From positions 62,001-126,000 of the forward strand of contig JAEUOR010000008.1 in NCBI GenBank assembly GCA_016790635.1: DNA of 64,000 bases, written 5' to 3'. The translations under genes and the position numbers were made by a program. The DNA comes from Burkholderiales bacterium. Lineage in GTDB: Bacteria > Pseudomonadota > Gammaproteobacteria > Burkholderiales > JAEUOS01. Shown here piece after piece: positions 8,679 through 17,392 of the stretch (the stretch's first letter is position 1; each line of letters begins with the position of its first letter). The notes below the pieces were generated by a model. That model was not told the origin of the DNA, did no database searches, and worked only from the letters and a program-made list of their open reading frames with translations.

Positions 8679-9530
8679 CTATAGCCCCAGCAGTTCCAGT
8701 GCTGCAGCGTGCAGCGGGGTGCCCGCGGTGACCAGGGCGTCGCAAATGCTGAAGTGATCGTGTCCCGGCATCGGCACGTCACGTCGCAGCACGTGGGCCC
8801 AGCGCCGCTTGATCAGGTCGTTCTGCACATGAAAGCCCTCGTTCTCGTCGCCGCCTACAGCGGTGACGAGCGGCGCGTGGGTGGCCGGCGGCATCCAAGC
8901 CGGGGACAGGAAGGGCAGGCGCGCGGGGGTGAGTCCGATGTCGACGTTGAGGAACGGCGCGTGCATCAGCGGCTCCAGGTCGTACAGGCCGCTCACCGCC
9001 AGCCCGCCCTTGACCACGTTGGCCGGCAGCGCGCCGTGCCAGCGCGGCCACTGGCAGGCCAGCATCATCGCCGTCAGGTGTCCGCCGGCGGAGTGGCCGG
9101 CGACGACGATGCGTTGCGGGTCGGCACCGTATTGCCCGCTGTGCAGGTAGCACCACGTCACCGCCATGAGTACGTCGCGCACCAGGTCTTCGAGACTCAC
9201 CTTGGGCACCAGGCGGTAGTTGATCACCGCGACGGCGGCGCCGGCGCGCGTGAAGGCCGGCGCGACGAACGAGAAATCCGACTTGTCCAGACCGCGCCAG
9301 TAGCCGCCGTGGATGAAGACCAGGAGCGGTGCCGGGCCGCGCTGCGAGCGCGCCGGAAAGATGTCGAGGTTCTGGCCGGGCGCGTCGCCGCAGGCGATGT
9401 CCAAATAGCAGGGTTCGGCCAGCCGAACCGTGCGCGATGACGCGGTCCAGCGCGCCACGATGTCCGCAGCGTTGGGCACCACCAGGCGCGGGTTGTAGGC
9501 GCGGTCCATCGCTTGCGGGTCGAACTTCAT
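8679..9530 (-). CDS. Alpha/beta hydrolase (arylformamidase/esterase type)
   Basis: 283 aa. The oxyanion-hole motif HGGYW is at residues 74-78, the nucleophile elbow GHSAGG at 145-150 (Ser147), and the C-terminal GHDHFS carries the likely catalytic His. This pattern fits the esterase / kynurenine formamidase (HGGxW) subgroup. No kynureninase or tryptophan dioxygenase gene is nearby, so a kynurenine role is not supported; a small-ester or amide hydrolase is the safer call. It is convergent with the M48-like gene and 88 bases downstream of the response regulator on the same strand. Confidence 0.8.
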   Translation of the reverse strand: MKFDPQAMDRAYNPRLVVPNAADIVARWTASSRTVRLAEPCYLDIACGDAPGQNLDIFPARSQRGPAPLLVFIHGGYWRGLDKSDFSFVAPAFTRAGAAVAVINYRLVPKVSLEDLVRDVLMAVTWCYLHSGQYGADPQRIVVAGHSAGGHLTAMMLACQWPRWHGALPANVVKGGLAVSGLYDLEPLMHAPFLNVDIGLTPARLPFLSPAWMPPATHAPLVTAVGGDENEGFHVQNDLIKRRWAHVLRRDVPMPGHDHFSICDALVTAGTPLHAAALELLGL

Positions 9531-9618
9531 GCTCTCGCTCCTCGCGAATCATGGCCGGAAGGCCGGAATGGTGGCGGCGTAAAGCAGGTCGTGGCTGCTC
9601 GGCCGGCGCCGCGGGGAC

Positions 9619-10410
9619 TCACTGGCCACCGGCCTTGAGGCCCATCGCCTTGACGATCGTGTCGACCAGGGTCTGCTTCTTGTAAGGCTTGGCCACGTAA
9701 GCCGTGGCGCCCAGGGACAGGCCCTTGAAGACGTCTTGCTGGCTGGCCATGGCAGTCAGCATGACCACCGGCACGGGCTTCAAGCGCGGGTGCGCGCGCA
9801 TGCGCGCCAGGATGTCGAAGCCGTTGGTGCCCGGCAGCTCGACGTCGAGCAGCACGCAGTCTGGCAGCGGCGTCTTGTTGAGTTCGGCGATGATTTCCTC
9901 GCGTGTCGCCGCATGGCGCTGCTTGAAACCCGCCTTCATGACGATATTCTGGGCAAAGCGCGCCTGGATCTCGTCGTCCTCGATGATGAGGATCGTGATG
10001 TCGGTCCACGCCTTGCCCAGCGGCGTCATGGCCGCCGCCGGCGAGAGCTGCAGGAACGATCCGGTCTTGGTCAGGACGTCGTGGCCGTCGGTGGCGGCCA
10101 TGGCGATGCGGCGCTTGTCTTCCTCGGAGAGGTCCGTGGCGCTCAAGGGCTTGTCGAAGTGCGCCGTGAAATCCAGGTCGTGCTCCTGCCCGGAATTGTG
10201 CTCGGACAGGAAGCCGCCGCTCTTGAGGCGATCGAGCGCCGCGCGCAGGTCGCCTTCAGGCATGCGGATCGCACGCCGCTTGATCAGGTCGAAATGGGTG
10301 TCGCCGGACACCAGAGCCAGCACGCGGATCAGTTCGGGCGCGATCTGCCCTGCCTGGCCGCGCATCGCGCGTTCGCCCAGTTCGGTGCGTCGATAGATGG
10401 ATTCGGCCAT
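9619..10410 (-). CDS. Response regulator with C-terminal receiver domain
   Basis: 263 aa. The receiver domain is at the C-terminus (about residues 137-258) with all key residues: acidic pocket E144-D145-D146, phospho-acceptor D189 (LLDVELPG), T219 and K241 (AKPYKK). The first 100 residues form a separate helical, winged-helix-like domain (LIKRRAIRMPEGDLRAALDRL) with no known output motif. Placing the receiver last is unusual. No histidine kinase is adjacent, so its partner is encoded elsewhere. It lies 2 bases downstream of the AhpD-like gene, so the two are probably co-transcribed. Confidence 0.8.
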   Translation of the reverse strand: MAESIYRRTELGERAMRGQAGQIAPELIRVLALVSGDTHFDLIKRRAIRMPEGDLRAALDRLKSGGFLSEHNSGQEHDLDFTAHFDKPLSATDLSEEDKRRIAMAATDGHDVLTKTGSFLQLSPAAAMTPLGKAWTDITILIIEDDEIQARFAQNIVMKAGFKQRHAATREEIIAELNKTPLPDCVLLDVELPGTNGFDILARMRAHPRLKPVPVVMLTAMASQQDVFKGLSLGATAYVAKPYKKQTLVDTIVKAMGLKAGGQ

Positions 10411-10412
10411 GG

Positions 10413-10817
10413 TCAGTCGAACTGCGGGCGGAAGGCAGCGTCGACTTCGACGCGATAGCCGTTCGCCAGGCGATTGGTCTTGTTGGCCAGTGCGGTGACG
10501 GCCAGCACCTCGGCCAGCATGGCATCGCTCATGCCCTGCCTGCGTGCCGAGGCGGTGTGCGAGTGGCTGCAGTATTCGCAGCCGTTGGTGGCCGATACCG
10601 CGATGTAGATGAGTTCCTTGGTGAGCGCATCGAGCGCACCGGGCACCATGACATCGCGCACTTCTTCCCAGGTGCGCTTGAGGGTCGCCGGGTCGTTGGC
10701 GAGCACTTTCCAGAAGTTGTTGACGTCCGCCACCTGGCGCCTGGCCTTGATGTCGTCGTAGACCGCGCGCACCTCAGGCCCGGCGTCCGCGTACTCGATG
10801 CTGCGCAAGAGCGCCAT
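10413..10817 (-). CDS. Carboxymuconolactone decarboxylase / AhpD-family protein
   Basis: 134 aa, a single CMD-domain protein. The redox signature C80-x-x-C83-x-x-x-H87 with the upstream glutamate E68 matches the peroxidase/disulfide-reductase type (AhpD) rather than the true decarboxylase. Likely a thiol-based peroxidase or redox protein in the cytoplasm. It sits directly upstream of the response regulator (2-base gap) and 6 bases after the SapC-like gene, all on the minus strand, which suggests one operon possibly linked to stress sensing. Confidence 0.85.
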   Translation of the reverse strand: MALLRSIEYADAGPEVRAVYDDIKARRQVADVNNFWKVLANDPATLKRTWEEVRDVMVPGALDALTKELIYIAVSATNGCEYCSHSHTASARRQGMSDAMLAEVLAVTALANKTNRLANGYRVEVDAAFRPQFD

Positions 10818-10823
10818 GCAGCG

Positions 10824-11567
10824 TCAGCCCGCGCGCGCCGCGCGCCGGTCGAGCAGGCGGCCGAAGTTGTCCAGCGAGAGCAGGTGCACGTAGATGCGCC
10901 CGAGGATTCCCTTGCGGATCAGCTCGCGCAGATCGTCGCTGGAGAGGTGCTCGATCTTCGCCTCCGCGACGCGGAACATCCCGGTCATGGACAGGGGCGC
11001 CCCGCCACTGGGGGTGGCCTGCATCGAAAACGGCTCGAGGAGCCCCAGGCGCATGAGGAGCTCACTCATCTCGCGGGTGCGTTCGAGGTCGGCCTCGTAT
11101 TCGTTGAGCAGCTTCTCGATGCCGGCCCAGCGTTCGAGCGGCTGGCTGGCGGCGTCGAAAAGGGCCTCGCCTGAGTCTCCGTCGGCGGCGATGGCGCTCT
11201 TTTCGATGCAGATGAGCCTTTCCGCCTGTTCCACCGCGTCGAGGGTCACCCGCGCCATGCAAAACGGGTACCGTCGCACATAGGCAGGCACGTAGGTGCT
11301 GGGGCTCCAGCCGGACGGCGCGGCGAACAGGTTTTCGCCGGGGGCGAGACCCAGTACCGCGACCGGCGCGACGCTCTTGCCTTCATCGCCCGAGGCAAAT
11401 ACCAGCGGATAGTCCCGGCAAGCCACGGGAAACTCGGTGAAGCTGACCGGGATCGCGTTGAGGCCGGCGACGAAAGACGGCAACTCTCCGACCGCAGGCA
11501 ACTTCACGCGCTGCGTCTTGAGAAACGGTGCGATATTGCTGTAGCCGAACGGCGGGGTGATGTCCAT
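10824..11567 (-). CDS. SapC family protein
   Basis: 247 aa from an ATG at 11567. It resembles the SapC family (named after a Campylobacter S-layer-associated protein; function poorly defined). Family-like features are the PVSFTEFPVACRDYPLVF stretch near residues 40-57 and YVPAYVRRYPFCMARV near 88-103. No signal peptide or membrane segment is evident. No strong ribosome site is visible, so the start could lie slightly elsewhere. It is the first gene of the minus-strand group SapC - AhpD-like - response regulator, divergent from the MFS gene at 11670. Confidence 0.75.
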   Translation of the reverse strand: MDITPPFGYSNIAPFLKTQRVKLPAVGELPSFVAGLNAIPVSFTEFPVACRDYPLVFASGDEGKSVAPVAVLGLAPGENLFAAPSGWSPSTYVPAYVRRYPFCMARVTLDAVEQAERLICIEKSAIAADGDSGEALFDAASQPLERWAGIEKLLNEYEADLERTREMSELLMRLGLLEPFSMQATPSGGAPLSMTGMFRVAEAKIEHLSSDDLRELIRKGILGRIYVHLLSLDNFGRLLDRRAARAG

Positions 11568-11639
11568 GAAGGCTTTGCGGCCGGAATCGAAGCAAAATTT
11601 TAGCGCATCGGCCTGCGCGGACGCGTCGCGTGGCAAGTT

Positions 11640-11656
11640 ACCTGCATCCTGCAGGT
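11640..11656. promoter_or_regulatory. Perfect 7+3+7 palindrome before the MFS gene
   Basis: ACCTGCA-TCC-TGCAGGT lies in the 102-bp divergent region between the SapC-like gene and the MFS gene, ending one base before the ribosome site AGGAGG (11658-11663). It could be a repressor operator, or an RNA hairpin that limits access to the MFS ribosome site. No adjacent regulator gene is seen. Confidence 0.4.
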
Positions 11657-11669
11657 GAGGAGGTCGGGA

Positions 11670-12842
11670 ATGCAGGCGGGAATCTACCTGGGGCTCGTCC
11701 AGTTGCTGTTCGTCACCACCTGGACGGTATACGTGCTGTTCCTGCCGGAACTGGCGCGTGCGGCCGGCATCGCGCCGCGTTGGGTGGCGTGGATCCTGAT
11801 CGCCGACCAGCTGATCTTCGCCGCCATGGACCTGGCGCTGGGCATGGCCGCCGGCCGCGTGGCGCACGTGGTCGGCCGCCTTGGGCGCTGGATCGCGCTG
11901 GTCGGCGCCATGTCATGCGCGGCCTTCATCGGGTTGCCGTTCGCGTCGGGGTCGAGCGCGCTCCTCGTCCTGATCATCGTCTGGGCCGTGAGCGCATCGG
12001 TGCTGCGGGTGCCGCCGCTTTTGCTGCTCTCCCGCTACGCCGCGCCCGCGGCGACCCCGTGGATCGCGAGCCTGGCACTCCTCGGTATCGGACTGGCTGG
12101 CGCGCTGGCGCCGCTGTTGACGATCAACCTGCGCGGTGTCGATGCGCGCCTGCCGTTCGCGCTTGCCGGGGGGAGCCTCATGGTGGCTGTCGCCGCAATG
12201 GGCTGGTGCGAGCGCCACCTGGCGCTTGCCGCCGCGGCCGTTCCGGCGCGCGCCGCTCCTGTTGGCCCGCCGCAGTCCGGCGTTGTTCTTCTGGCAGCGG
12301 TGTTCCTCATCGCGCTGGGCATCCAGGTACACATCGCGATCAACTCGGGCCCGCTGTACCTGCGCCAGGTCGGGCCGGGGCTTCTGGACATGCTGATGCC
12401 TTCGTTCTGGGTCGGCTTCGCATTGCTGGTCCTGCCTGCAGCATGGCTGATCCGCGCCGGAGAGCCGCGGGAGGCCCTCGTGATCGGCGCGGCAGGGGGT
12501 GCTGTCTGCCTCACGCTCCTTGAGGTCGCGCCCGGACTGGTGACCACCGTCGCGCTGCAACTGGGTGCGGGCGGCGCCTGGGCCCTGGTCTTTGCGGCCG
12601 CACTCAACGCCGCACTTGAAGCCGGTCGCGGCGCGGCGGGAACCCGCATGGTCGGCATGCTGTTCGGAGCGCTGGCGCTGGCGACCGCGCTGCGCATCGG
12701 CATGGCGGTTGCCGGCTGGCCCGGCGTGGCGGAGTTCGCGCGCGTGCTCCACTGGCTGCCGCCGGTGGCCTGGGCCGCAGCCGTGATCCTCCTGCTCCTG
12801 GTGGCAGGAAGGGCTCAGTCCGGCAGCGGACTGCGGACGTAG
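11670..12842 (+). CDS. MFS-type transporter
   Basis: 390 aa, about 11-12 hydrophobic helices from residue 5 to 380, with a central cytoplasmic loop around residues 185-200 as in the major facilitator fold. Substrate not predictable. The ATG at 11670 is chosen over the in-frame GTG at 11655 because it follows AGGAGG at 6-bp spacing. The 3' end overlaps the convergent hypothetical gene by 28 bases. Confidence 0.75.
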   Translation: MQAGIYLGLVQLLFVTTWTVYVLFLPELARAAGIAPRWVAWILIADQLIFAAMDLALGMAAGRVAHVVGRLGRWIALVGAMSCAAFIGLPFASGSSALLVLIIVWAVSASVLRVPPLLLLSRYAAPAATPWIASLALLGIGLAGALAPLLTINLRGVDARLPFALAGGSLMVAVAAMGWCERHLALAAAAVPARAAPVGPPQSGVVLLAAVFLIALGIQVHIAINSGPLYLRQVGPGLLDMLMPSFWVGFALLVLPAAWLIRAGEPREALVIGAAGGAVCLTLLEVAPGLVTTVALQLGAGGAWALVFAAALNAALEAGRGAAGTRMVGMLFGALALATALRIGMAVAGWPGVAEFARVLHWLPPVAWAAAVILLLLVAGRAQSGSGLRT

Positions 12843-13408
12843 CCCAGGCGCTGCGGCCATGCATCCTGCGCTGCGCGTTCGAGCACGTGACGCTGCCCCG
12901 CGCAGGTGAAGACGGGGGCGCGCACTGCATCGCCTCGAAGCCAGGCCAGAAGCTCATCGTCCTCGCAGCCTCCGCCCTGCGCGTCGGTCAGTTGCGCGAG
13001 AAAGCGTTCCATGTCGCGGTCGTCCAGGCAGGCGCCACCGATGTCGGTTTGCATCGCCGGCCTGCCATCTTCATCGACCAGCACTGCGCCGACTTGCCCG
13101 ATGGCGCGCCCGGTGTGGGTTGCAAGCGTGCCGTCGCCGTCCATGCGCAGCACCCAGGGCGCGGTGGCGACTTCGACGAAAACCCGCTGCGGCCCGTTCT
13201 GGAAGTACCAGCGGCCGCGCCGGTCAGCCTGGTAGTTGCGACCGATGAAGGCGTTGAAGGCCCGGTGCGTGATGGCCTCGAAGCGCCCGCTCGCCTCGAA
13301 GTCGTGCGCGCGCGTCAGCCAGCGGCCGCGCGCGTCCAGGCGCAACCAGCCGTACACGTCCGGCACGCCGGGCCAGCGGGCCAGCGCGCTGCGGACCGCC
13401 TCGTCCAT
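12815..13408 (-). CDS. Conserved hypothetical protein
   Basis: 197 aa, soluble, no signal peptide. It reads like a single alpha/beta domain: VYGWLRLDARGRWL, RGRWYFQNGPQRVFVEV and APWVLRMDGDGTLATHTG look like alternating strands, and the text resembles conserved betaproteobacterial proteins of unknown function. No catalytic motif is visible. It overlaps the end of the MFS gene on the other strand by 28 bases. It lies 36 bases upstream of the phosphomannomutase-type gene on the same strand. Confidence 0.65.
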   Translation of the reverse strand: MDEAVRSALARWPGVPDVYGWLRLDARGRWLTRAHDFEASGRFEAITHRAFNAFIGRNYQADRRGRWYFQNGPQRVFVEVATAPWVLRMDGDGTLATHTGRAIGQVGAVLVDEDGRPAMQTDIGGACLDDRDMERFLAQLTDAQGGGCEDDELLAWLRGDAVRAPVFTCAGQRHVLERAAQDAWPQRLGYVRSPLPD

Positions 13409-13444
13409 GCGCCTTACGCGCGCGCGCGGTTGACGCGCCGCGCT

Positions 13445-14818
13445 CTAGAAAGGCAGCTTGGCATCCGCTTTGGCCGCCAGGAGGACCGCGCGGAATTGCG
13501 CCTGTATGCGCAGAATCGCAGCCTGGCTGTCAGCCTCGAAGCGCAGCACCACGACGGGCGTGGTGTTGGAGGCGCGCATCAACCCGAACCCGTCCGGGTA
13601 TTCGACGCGCAGGCCGTCGATGTCGATGACGCGGTCCGCGCCGGGGAAGCGCGCGTCGCGCTTGAGCCGGTCGATGAGCGCGTAGTGCTCGCCCTCGGCG
13701 CAATGCAGGTGCAGTTCCGGTGTGGCAATCGCGTCGGGCAGGTCATTGAGCACGCGTGCGGTGTCGGCATGCCGCGCCAGGATTTCGATCAGGCGCGCGC
13801 CGACGTAGAGGGCGTCGTCGAACCCGTACCAGCGTTCCTTGAAGAAGACGTGCCCGCTCATCTCGCCGGCCAAAGGCGCGCCGGTCTCCTTGAGCTTGGC
13901 CTTGACCAGCGAGTGGCCGGTTTTCCACAGGAGCGGTTTGCCGCCGTGGCGCTCGATCCAGGGCCCCAGGTTGCGCGTCGACTTCACGTCGTAGATGATC
14001 GTGGCGCCGGGATTGCGCGACAGGACGTCGGCCGCGTAGAGCATCATCTGCCGGTCCGGGAAGATGATCTTGCCGTCCTTGGTGACCACACCCAGCCGGT
14101 CGCCATCGCCGTCGAAGGCGAACCCGAGTTCGGAATCGGTCGTCGCCAGCGAGGCGATCAGGTCATTCAGGTTCTCCGGATGTGCCGGGTCCGGGTGATG
14201 GTTGGGGAAGGTGCCATCGACTTCGCAGAACAGTTCGCGCACCTCGCAGCCCAGTCGGCGGAAGAGTTCAGGGGCAAACGCGCCGGCCACGCCGTTGCCG
14301 CAATCCACCGCGAGCTTGAGCGGGCGCGCCGGGCGGATGTCGGAGACGACGCGCTCGACATAGGCGGCGCGAATGTCGTGCGTCCGCAGTTTGCCGGCAC
14401 CGCTGCCGAGGTCGCCGGATTCGATGCGCCGCCTCAGGTCGGCGATCGCTTCCCCATGCAGGGTGTCGCCCGCCAGCATCATCTTCAGTCCGTTGTAGTC
14501 CGGCGGATTGTGGCTGCCGGTGACCATGACGCCCGAGCCGATGCCCAGCTCGTAGGTGGCGAAATAGAGCATGCCGGTGGCGACCATGCCGAGGTCGACC
14601 ACATCGACGCCGGCGGATCGGATACCGGCTGCAAGCGCGCCGGCCAGCTCCGGTCCTGACAGCCGGCCGTCGCGGCCGATGGCGATCTCCTTGACGCCGC
14701 GGGTGCGGCCCTCGCTGGCGATGGCGCGGCCGATCGCCTCGACGATCGTCGGCGTGAGCGTCTTGCCGACGATGCCGCGGATGTCGTAGGCCTTGAAGAT
14801 CTCATGCGGAACTTTCAT
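13445..14818 (-). CDS. Phosphomannomutase/phosphoglucomutase
   Basis: 457 aa, full length for the AlgC/ManB alpha-D-phosphohexomutase family; interconverts hexose-1- and hexose-6-phosphates, feeding LPS and exopolysaccharide sugar nucleotides. The phosphoserine loop TGSHNPPDYNG places the catalytic Ser at 102, and the metal loop DGDGDR is at 236-241. The sugar-binding GEMSGHVFF is near 316, and the C-terminal phosphate-binding RASNTTPVVVLRFE near 424. The start ATG overlaps the upstream YheT-type gene stop by 4 bases. A heptosyltransferase gene lies 1.5 kb upstream on the same strand, consistent with surface-polysaccharide supply. Confidence 0.92.
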   Translation of the reverse strand: MKVPHEIFKAYDIRGIVGKTLTPTIVEAIGRAIASEGRTRGVKEIAIGRDGRLSGPELAGALAAGIRSAGVDVVDLGMVATGMLYFATYELGIGSGVMVTGSHNPPDYNGLKMMLAGDTLHGEAIADLRRRIESGDLGSGAGKLRTHDIRAAYVERVVSDIRPARPLKLAVDCGNGVAGAFAPELFRRLGCEVRELFCEVDGTFPNHHPDPAHPENLNDLIASLATTDSELGFAFDGDGDRLGVVTKDGKIIFPDRQMMLYAADVLSRNPGATIIYDVKSTRNLGPWIERHGGKPLLWKTGHSLVKAKLKETGAPLAGEMSGHVFFKERWYGFDDALYVGARLIEILARHADTARVLNDLPDAIATPELHLHCAEGEHYALIDRLKRDARFPGADRVIDIDGLRVEYPDGFGLMRASNTTPVVVLRFEADSQAAILRIQAQFRAVLLAAKADAKLPF

Positions 14819-15861
14819 GGGTGCTTTCGGAAGTAGTCGAGAAGTCGTTGCGGGAGCGCATGGATGCGGCCGGGCGGCCAGGCGCCGGAGGCGAAGCCGA
14901 CGTGGCCGCCGGCCGCCGGTTGTTCGAGGGTCACGCAGCCGGCGACTTCCTGCAAGCGCGGCAGCGCGTGCGCCGGCAGAAAGGGGTCGTTGCGCGCGTT
15001 CAGCACCAGCGACGGCACGCGCACATCGATCAGCGAACGCTTGGCCGAGGCGCGCGACCAGTAGTCGTCGGTGTCGCGAAAGCCGTGCAGGGGCGCAGTC
15101 ACCAGGTTGTCGAATTCGTAGAGATCGCGCGCGCGCGCGACGCGCTCGCGATCGAGCATGCCGGGAAAGCGCTTTTCCTTGGCGAGGCTCTTCTCCTTGA
15201 GGGTTGCCAGGAACATGCGCGTGTAGACCATGTTGAAGCCACGCCCCAGCGCCAAGCCCGCTGCGGCTAGGTCGAGCGGCGCCGATACCGCCGCGGCGGC
15301 GCGCAGGATCGTGGCGGCCGCGCTGCCCTCGCGGCCTGCCCACTTCATGAGCGCGTTGCCGCCCAGCGAGATGCCGACCGCGTAGACGGCGCGCGGACGC
15401 CTGGCGGAGACGATGCGCTTGAGTATCCAGTCGATCTCGTCGGCGTCGCCGGAATGGTAGGCGCGCGGCAGTCGATTTTCCTCCCCCGAGCAGCCGCGAA
15501 AGTGCGGCACGCAGCCGTTCCAGCCGCAGGCCGCCACGGCGTGCATGAGGGCTTGCGCGTAATGGCTCTGCGACGAGCCCTCGAGGCCATGAAACATGAT
15601 CACCAGGGGCCGGTCGGCATCGAAGGCCGGCGTCCCGGACGCGTCGGCGATCCAGTCCACGTCGATGAAGTCGCCGTCCGGCTGCCCGTCCGCGCCGACC
15701 GACTCGAGGCGTTCGCGCGCAAACGCGACTTGCGGTACGTGGCAGAACCGCGCAGGGACGATGGTCTGCAGATGGCCGCCGGGCAGCCACCACGGCGCCG
15801 TGCTGACATCGCCGGCGCGTCGCTCGAGCGATGGCGCGGGCAGGGTGTCCGCGCGCCTCAA
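14815..15861 (-). CDS. YheT-family alpha/beta hydrolase
   Basis: 348 aa with a TTG start at 15861. It matches the YheT/COG0429 hydrolase family: N-terminal PWWLPGGHLQTI, the HGLEGSSQSHY block (91-101), FRGCSGE (121-127) and the nucleophile elbow GISLGG (163-168, Ser165). Members are putative esterases or lipases with unclear substrates. The TTG start is preferred because the family's N-terminus begins only about 20 residues later and the codon overlaps the upstream stop (TTGA). It also overlaps the downstream mutase start by 4 bases. Confidence 0.85.
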   Translation of the reverse strand: MRRADTLPAPSLERRAGDVSTAPWWLPGGHLQTIVPARFCHVPQVAFARERLESVGADGQPDGDFIDVDWIADASGTPAFDADRPLVIMFHGLEGSSQSHYAQALMHAVAACGWNGCVPHFRGCSGEENRLPRAYHSGDADEIDWILKRIVSARRPRAVYAVGISLGGNALMKWAGREGSAAATILRAAAAVSAPLDLAAAGLALGRGFNMVYTRMFLATLKEKSLAKEKRFPGMLDRERVARARDLYEFDNLVTAPLHGFRDTDDYWSRASAKRSLIDVRVPSLVLNARNDPFLPAHALPRLQEVAGCVTLEQPAAGGHVGFASGAWPPGRIHALPQRLLDYFRKHP

Positions 15862-16286
15862 TGCAGCACCTTGGGACGTCCTTCCGGCGGCGGCGGCGCC
15901 TCGACGCGCGCCGAGGGCGAGCCGTGATGCAGGACCATCTTCCAGCCGCCTCCCGAACGCACGTAGACGTTGGTCGCGATCACCGGCGCGGCCGGGCGCG
16001 CCTCGCCGCGCACCGCGATGAACTCATGCACCGAATGGGTCGCCATCATCATGGACTGCATGGCGACGATCTGGCCGACGTGCACGGTGAGCCGCGCCCC
16101 GCCCTCGAAGAGGCGCCGCCATGCTTCGCGCACCGCGGCGTGGCCGACTAAGCGCGCGCCGCCGGGATGGATGCACATGACTTCCTCATCGTCGGCCCAG
16201 ACCGCCATCATGGCCTCGAGGTCGGACTTTTCCAGCGCTTCGTAGAAGGCGGTCTCGCAATCCTGAGGGCTGGCGAAGAGCTTCAT
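15858..16286 (-). CDS. NTF2-like (SnoaL/DUF4440-type) protein
   Basis: 142 aa. The pattern FYEALEKSDLEAMMAVWADD followed by HPGGARLVGHAAVREAWRRLF is characteristic of small NTF2-fold proteins; a basic/aromatic C-terminal strand (GGGWKMVLHHGS) completes the cone. The function in such contexts is unknown; some members are small hydrolases or binding modules. It is the first gene of a tightly overlapped trio with the YheT-type hydrolase and the mutase. Confidence 0.75.
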   Translation of the reverse strand: MKLFASPQDCETAFYEALEKSDLEAMMAVWADDEEVMCIHPGGARLVGHAAVREAWRRLFEGGARLTVHVGQIVAMQSMMMATHSVHEFIAVRGEARPAAPVIATNVYVRSGGGWKMVLHHGSPSARVEAPPPPEGRPKVLH

Positions 16287-16319
16287 CGGAGGGGTTCTTG
16301 CGAGGGGAAGCGGATGGTA

Positions 16320-17366
16320 TCAAACCGCCGCGGGCTGCCCGGCGGCCGGGTCCGCCAGCAGGGCCTCGCACTGCTGGAGCACCTCCGCCGGGGTGATCTC
16401 GCGCAGGCAGCGCAGATGTCCCAGCGGGCAGTCGCGCGCATAGCAGGGACTGCACTCGAGGGCGCGGTAGATCACGCGCGCCGCCGCTGCCAGCGGCGGG
16501 GTGTGATGCGGCGAGGAGGAGCCGAACAGCGCCACCAGCGGCCGGCCCAGCGCGGCGGCCACATGCATGAGGCCGGAGTCGTTGCTCACCACCAGCGCGC
16601 TGCCCGCGATCAGGTTGATCGCGTCGTCCAGGCTCGTGCGTCCGGCCAGATTCAGTGCGCGCCCCAGCGAGAACTGCTCGATCGCCAGTCCCAGGGGCAC
16701 CTCCTTTTGCGTGCCCAGCACCACCGGGACCGCGCCGCGCGCGGCCAGTTGCCCGGCCAGCGCCCCGAAGTGCTCAGCCGGCCAGCGCTTGGCCGGCCCG
16801 TATTCGGCGCCGGGACACAACGCGACCAGGGCCGCGCCCGGCGCGAGACCGAAGGTGGCCTTGACGGCGATCGCCGCCACCGGGTCGGCGGAGAGCACCG
16901 GATCGGGCAGGCGTTCAGGCGGCGTCTTGCCCGGCGTCTCCCCCAACTGCGCGTAGAACCTTGCCATCGGCGCGCGGACCGCGCCCTTCCTCGGGTTGGC
17001 ATGGCGCACGTTGATGAGGCCGTGGCGCGACTCGCCGCTGTAGCCGACGCGCAATGGCACGTCGGCGAAGAACGGCACCAACGCTGACTTCCAGGAATTC
17101 GGCAGTACGAAGGCATGCGCGTAGCGACCGCGCAGGCGCCGCCCCAGGCGCCAGCGCTCGCGCAGGTCCAGGTTGCCGTGTCGCCAATCGACCTCCAGCA
17201 CCTCGCTGACTTCCGGCATGCGGCGCATGAGGGGGGCGACCGCAGGCGGTGCCAGCACGTCGATCTCGGCTGCGGGAGAGCGTGCTTTCAGGAGTGTCAG
17301 GAGCGGTTGCGCCATGAGGCAGTCGCCCAGCCAGTTGGGCGCGACGACCAGGGTGCGCGCGCGCAT
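16320..17366 (-). CDS. waaF: LPS heptosyltransferase II (WaaF type, GT9)
   Basis: 348 aa. ADP-heptose:LPS heptosyltransferase, adding the second heptose to the inner core at the cytoplasmic face of the inner membrane. It has the GT9 N-terminus VVAPNWLGDCLMAQPLL, the central PGAEYGPAKRWPAEHFG (donor-binding) and NDSGLMHVAAALGRPLVALFG near residue 260. The cysteine-rich segment ECSPCYARDCPLGHLRC near the C-terminus is also common in WaaF. The ATG at 17366 fits the known N-terminus; codons upstream are in another gene. It lies 26 bases downstream of the CHCC zinc-finger gene. Confidence 0.9.
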   Translation of the reverse strand: MRARTLVVAPNWLGDCLMAQPLLTLLKARSPAAEIDVLAPPAVAPLMRRMPEVSEVLEVDWRHGNLDLRERWRLGRRLRGRYAHAFVLPNSWKSALVPFFADVPLRVGYSGESRHGLINVRHANPRKGAVRAPMARFYAQLGETPGKTPPERLPDPVLSADPVAAIAVKATFGLAPGAALVALCPGAEYGPAKRWPAEHFGALAGQLAARGAVPVVLGTQKEVPLGLAIEQFSLGRALNLAGRTSLDDAINLIAGSALVVSNDSGLMHVAAALGRPLVALFGSSSPHHTPPLAAAARVIYRALECSPCYARDCPLGHLRCLREITPAEVLQQCEALLADPAAGQPAAV

Positions 17367-17392
17367 GGGGTCGCGCCGCCGTGGCCGGGCTG

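Noticed and set aside
8679..9530. Kynurenine formamidase assignment
   Set aside because: The HGGYW motif fits, but there are no tryptophan-catabolism genes nearby, so only a general esterase/arylformamidase-type call is justified.
12887..14659. A 590-codon plus-strand frame over the hypothetical and mutase genes
   Set aside because: Antisense to a clearly conserved phosphohexomutase; the translation resembles no protein family.
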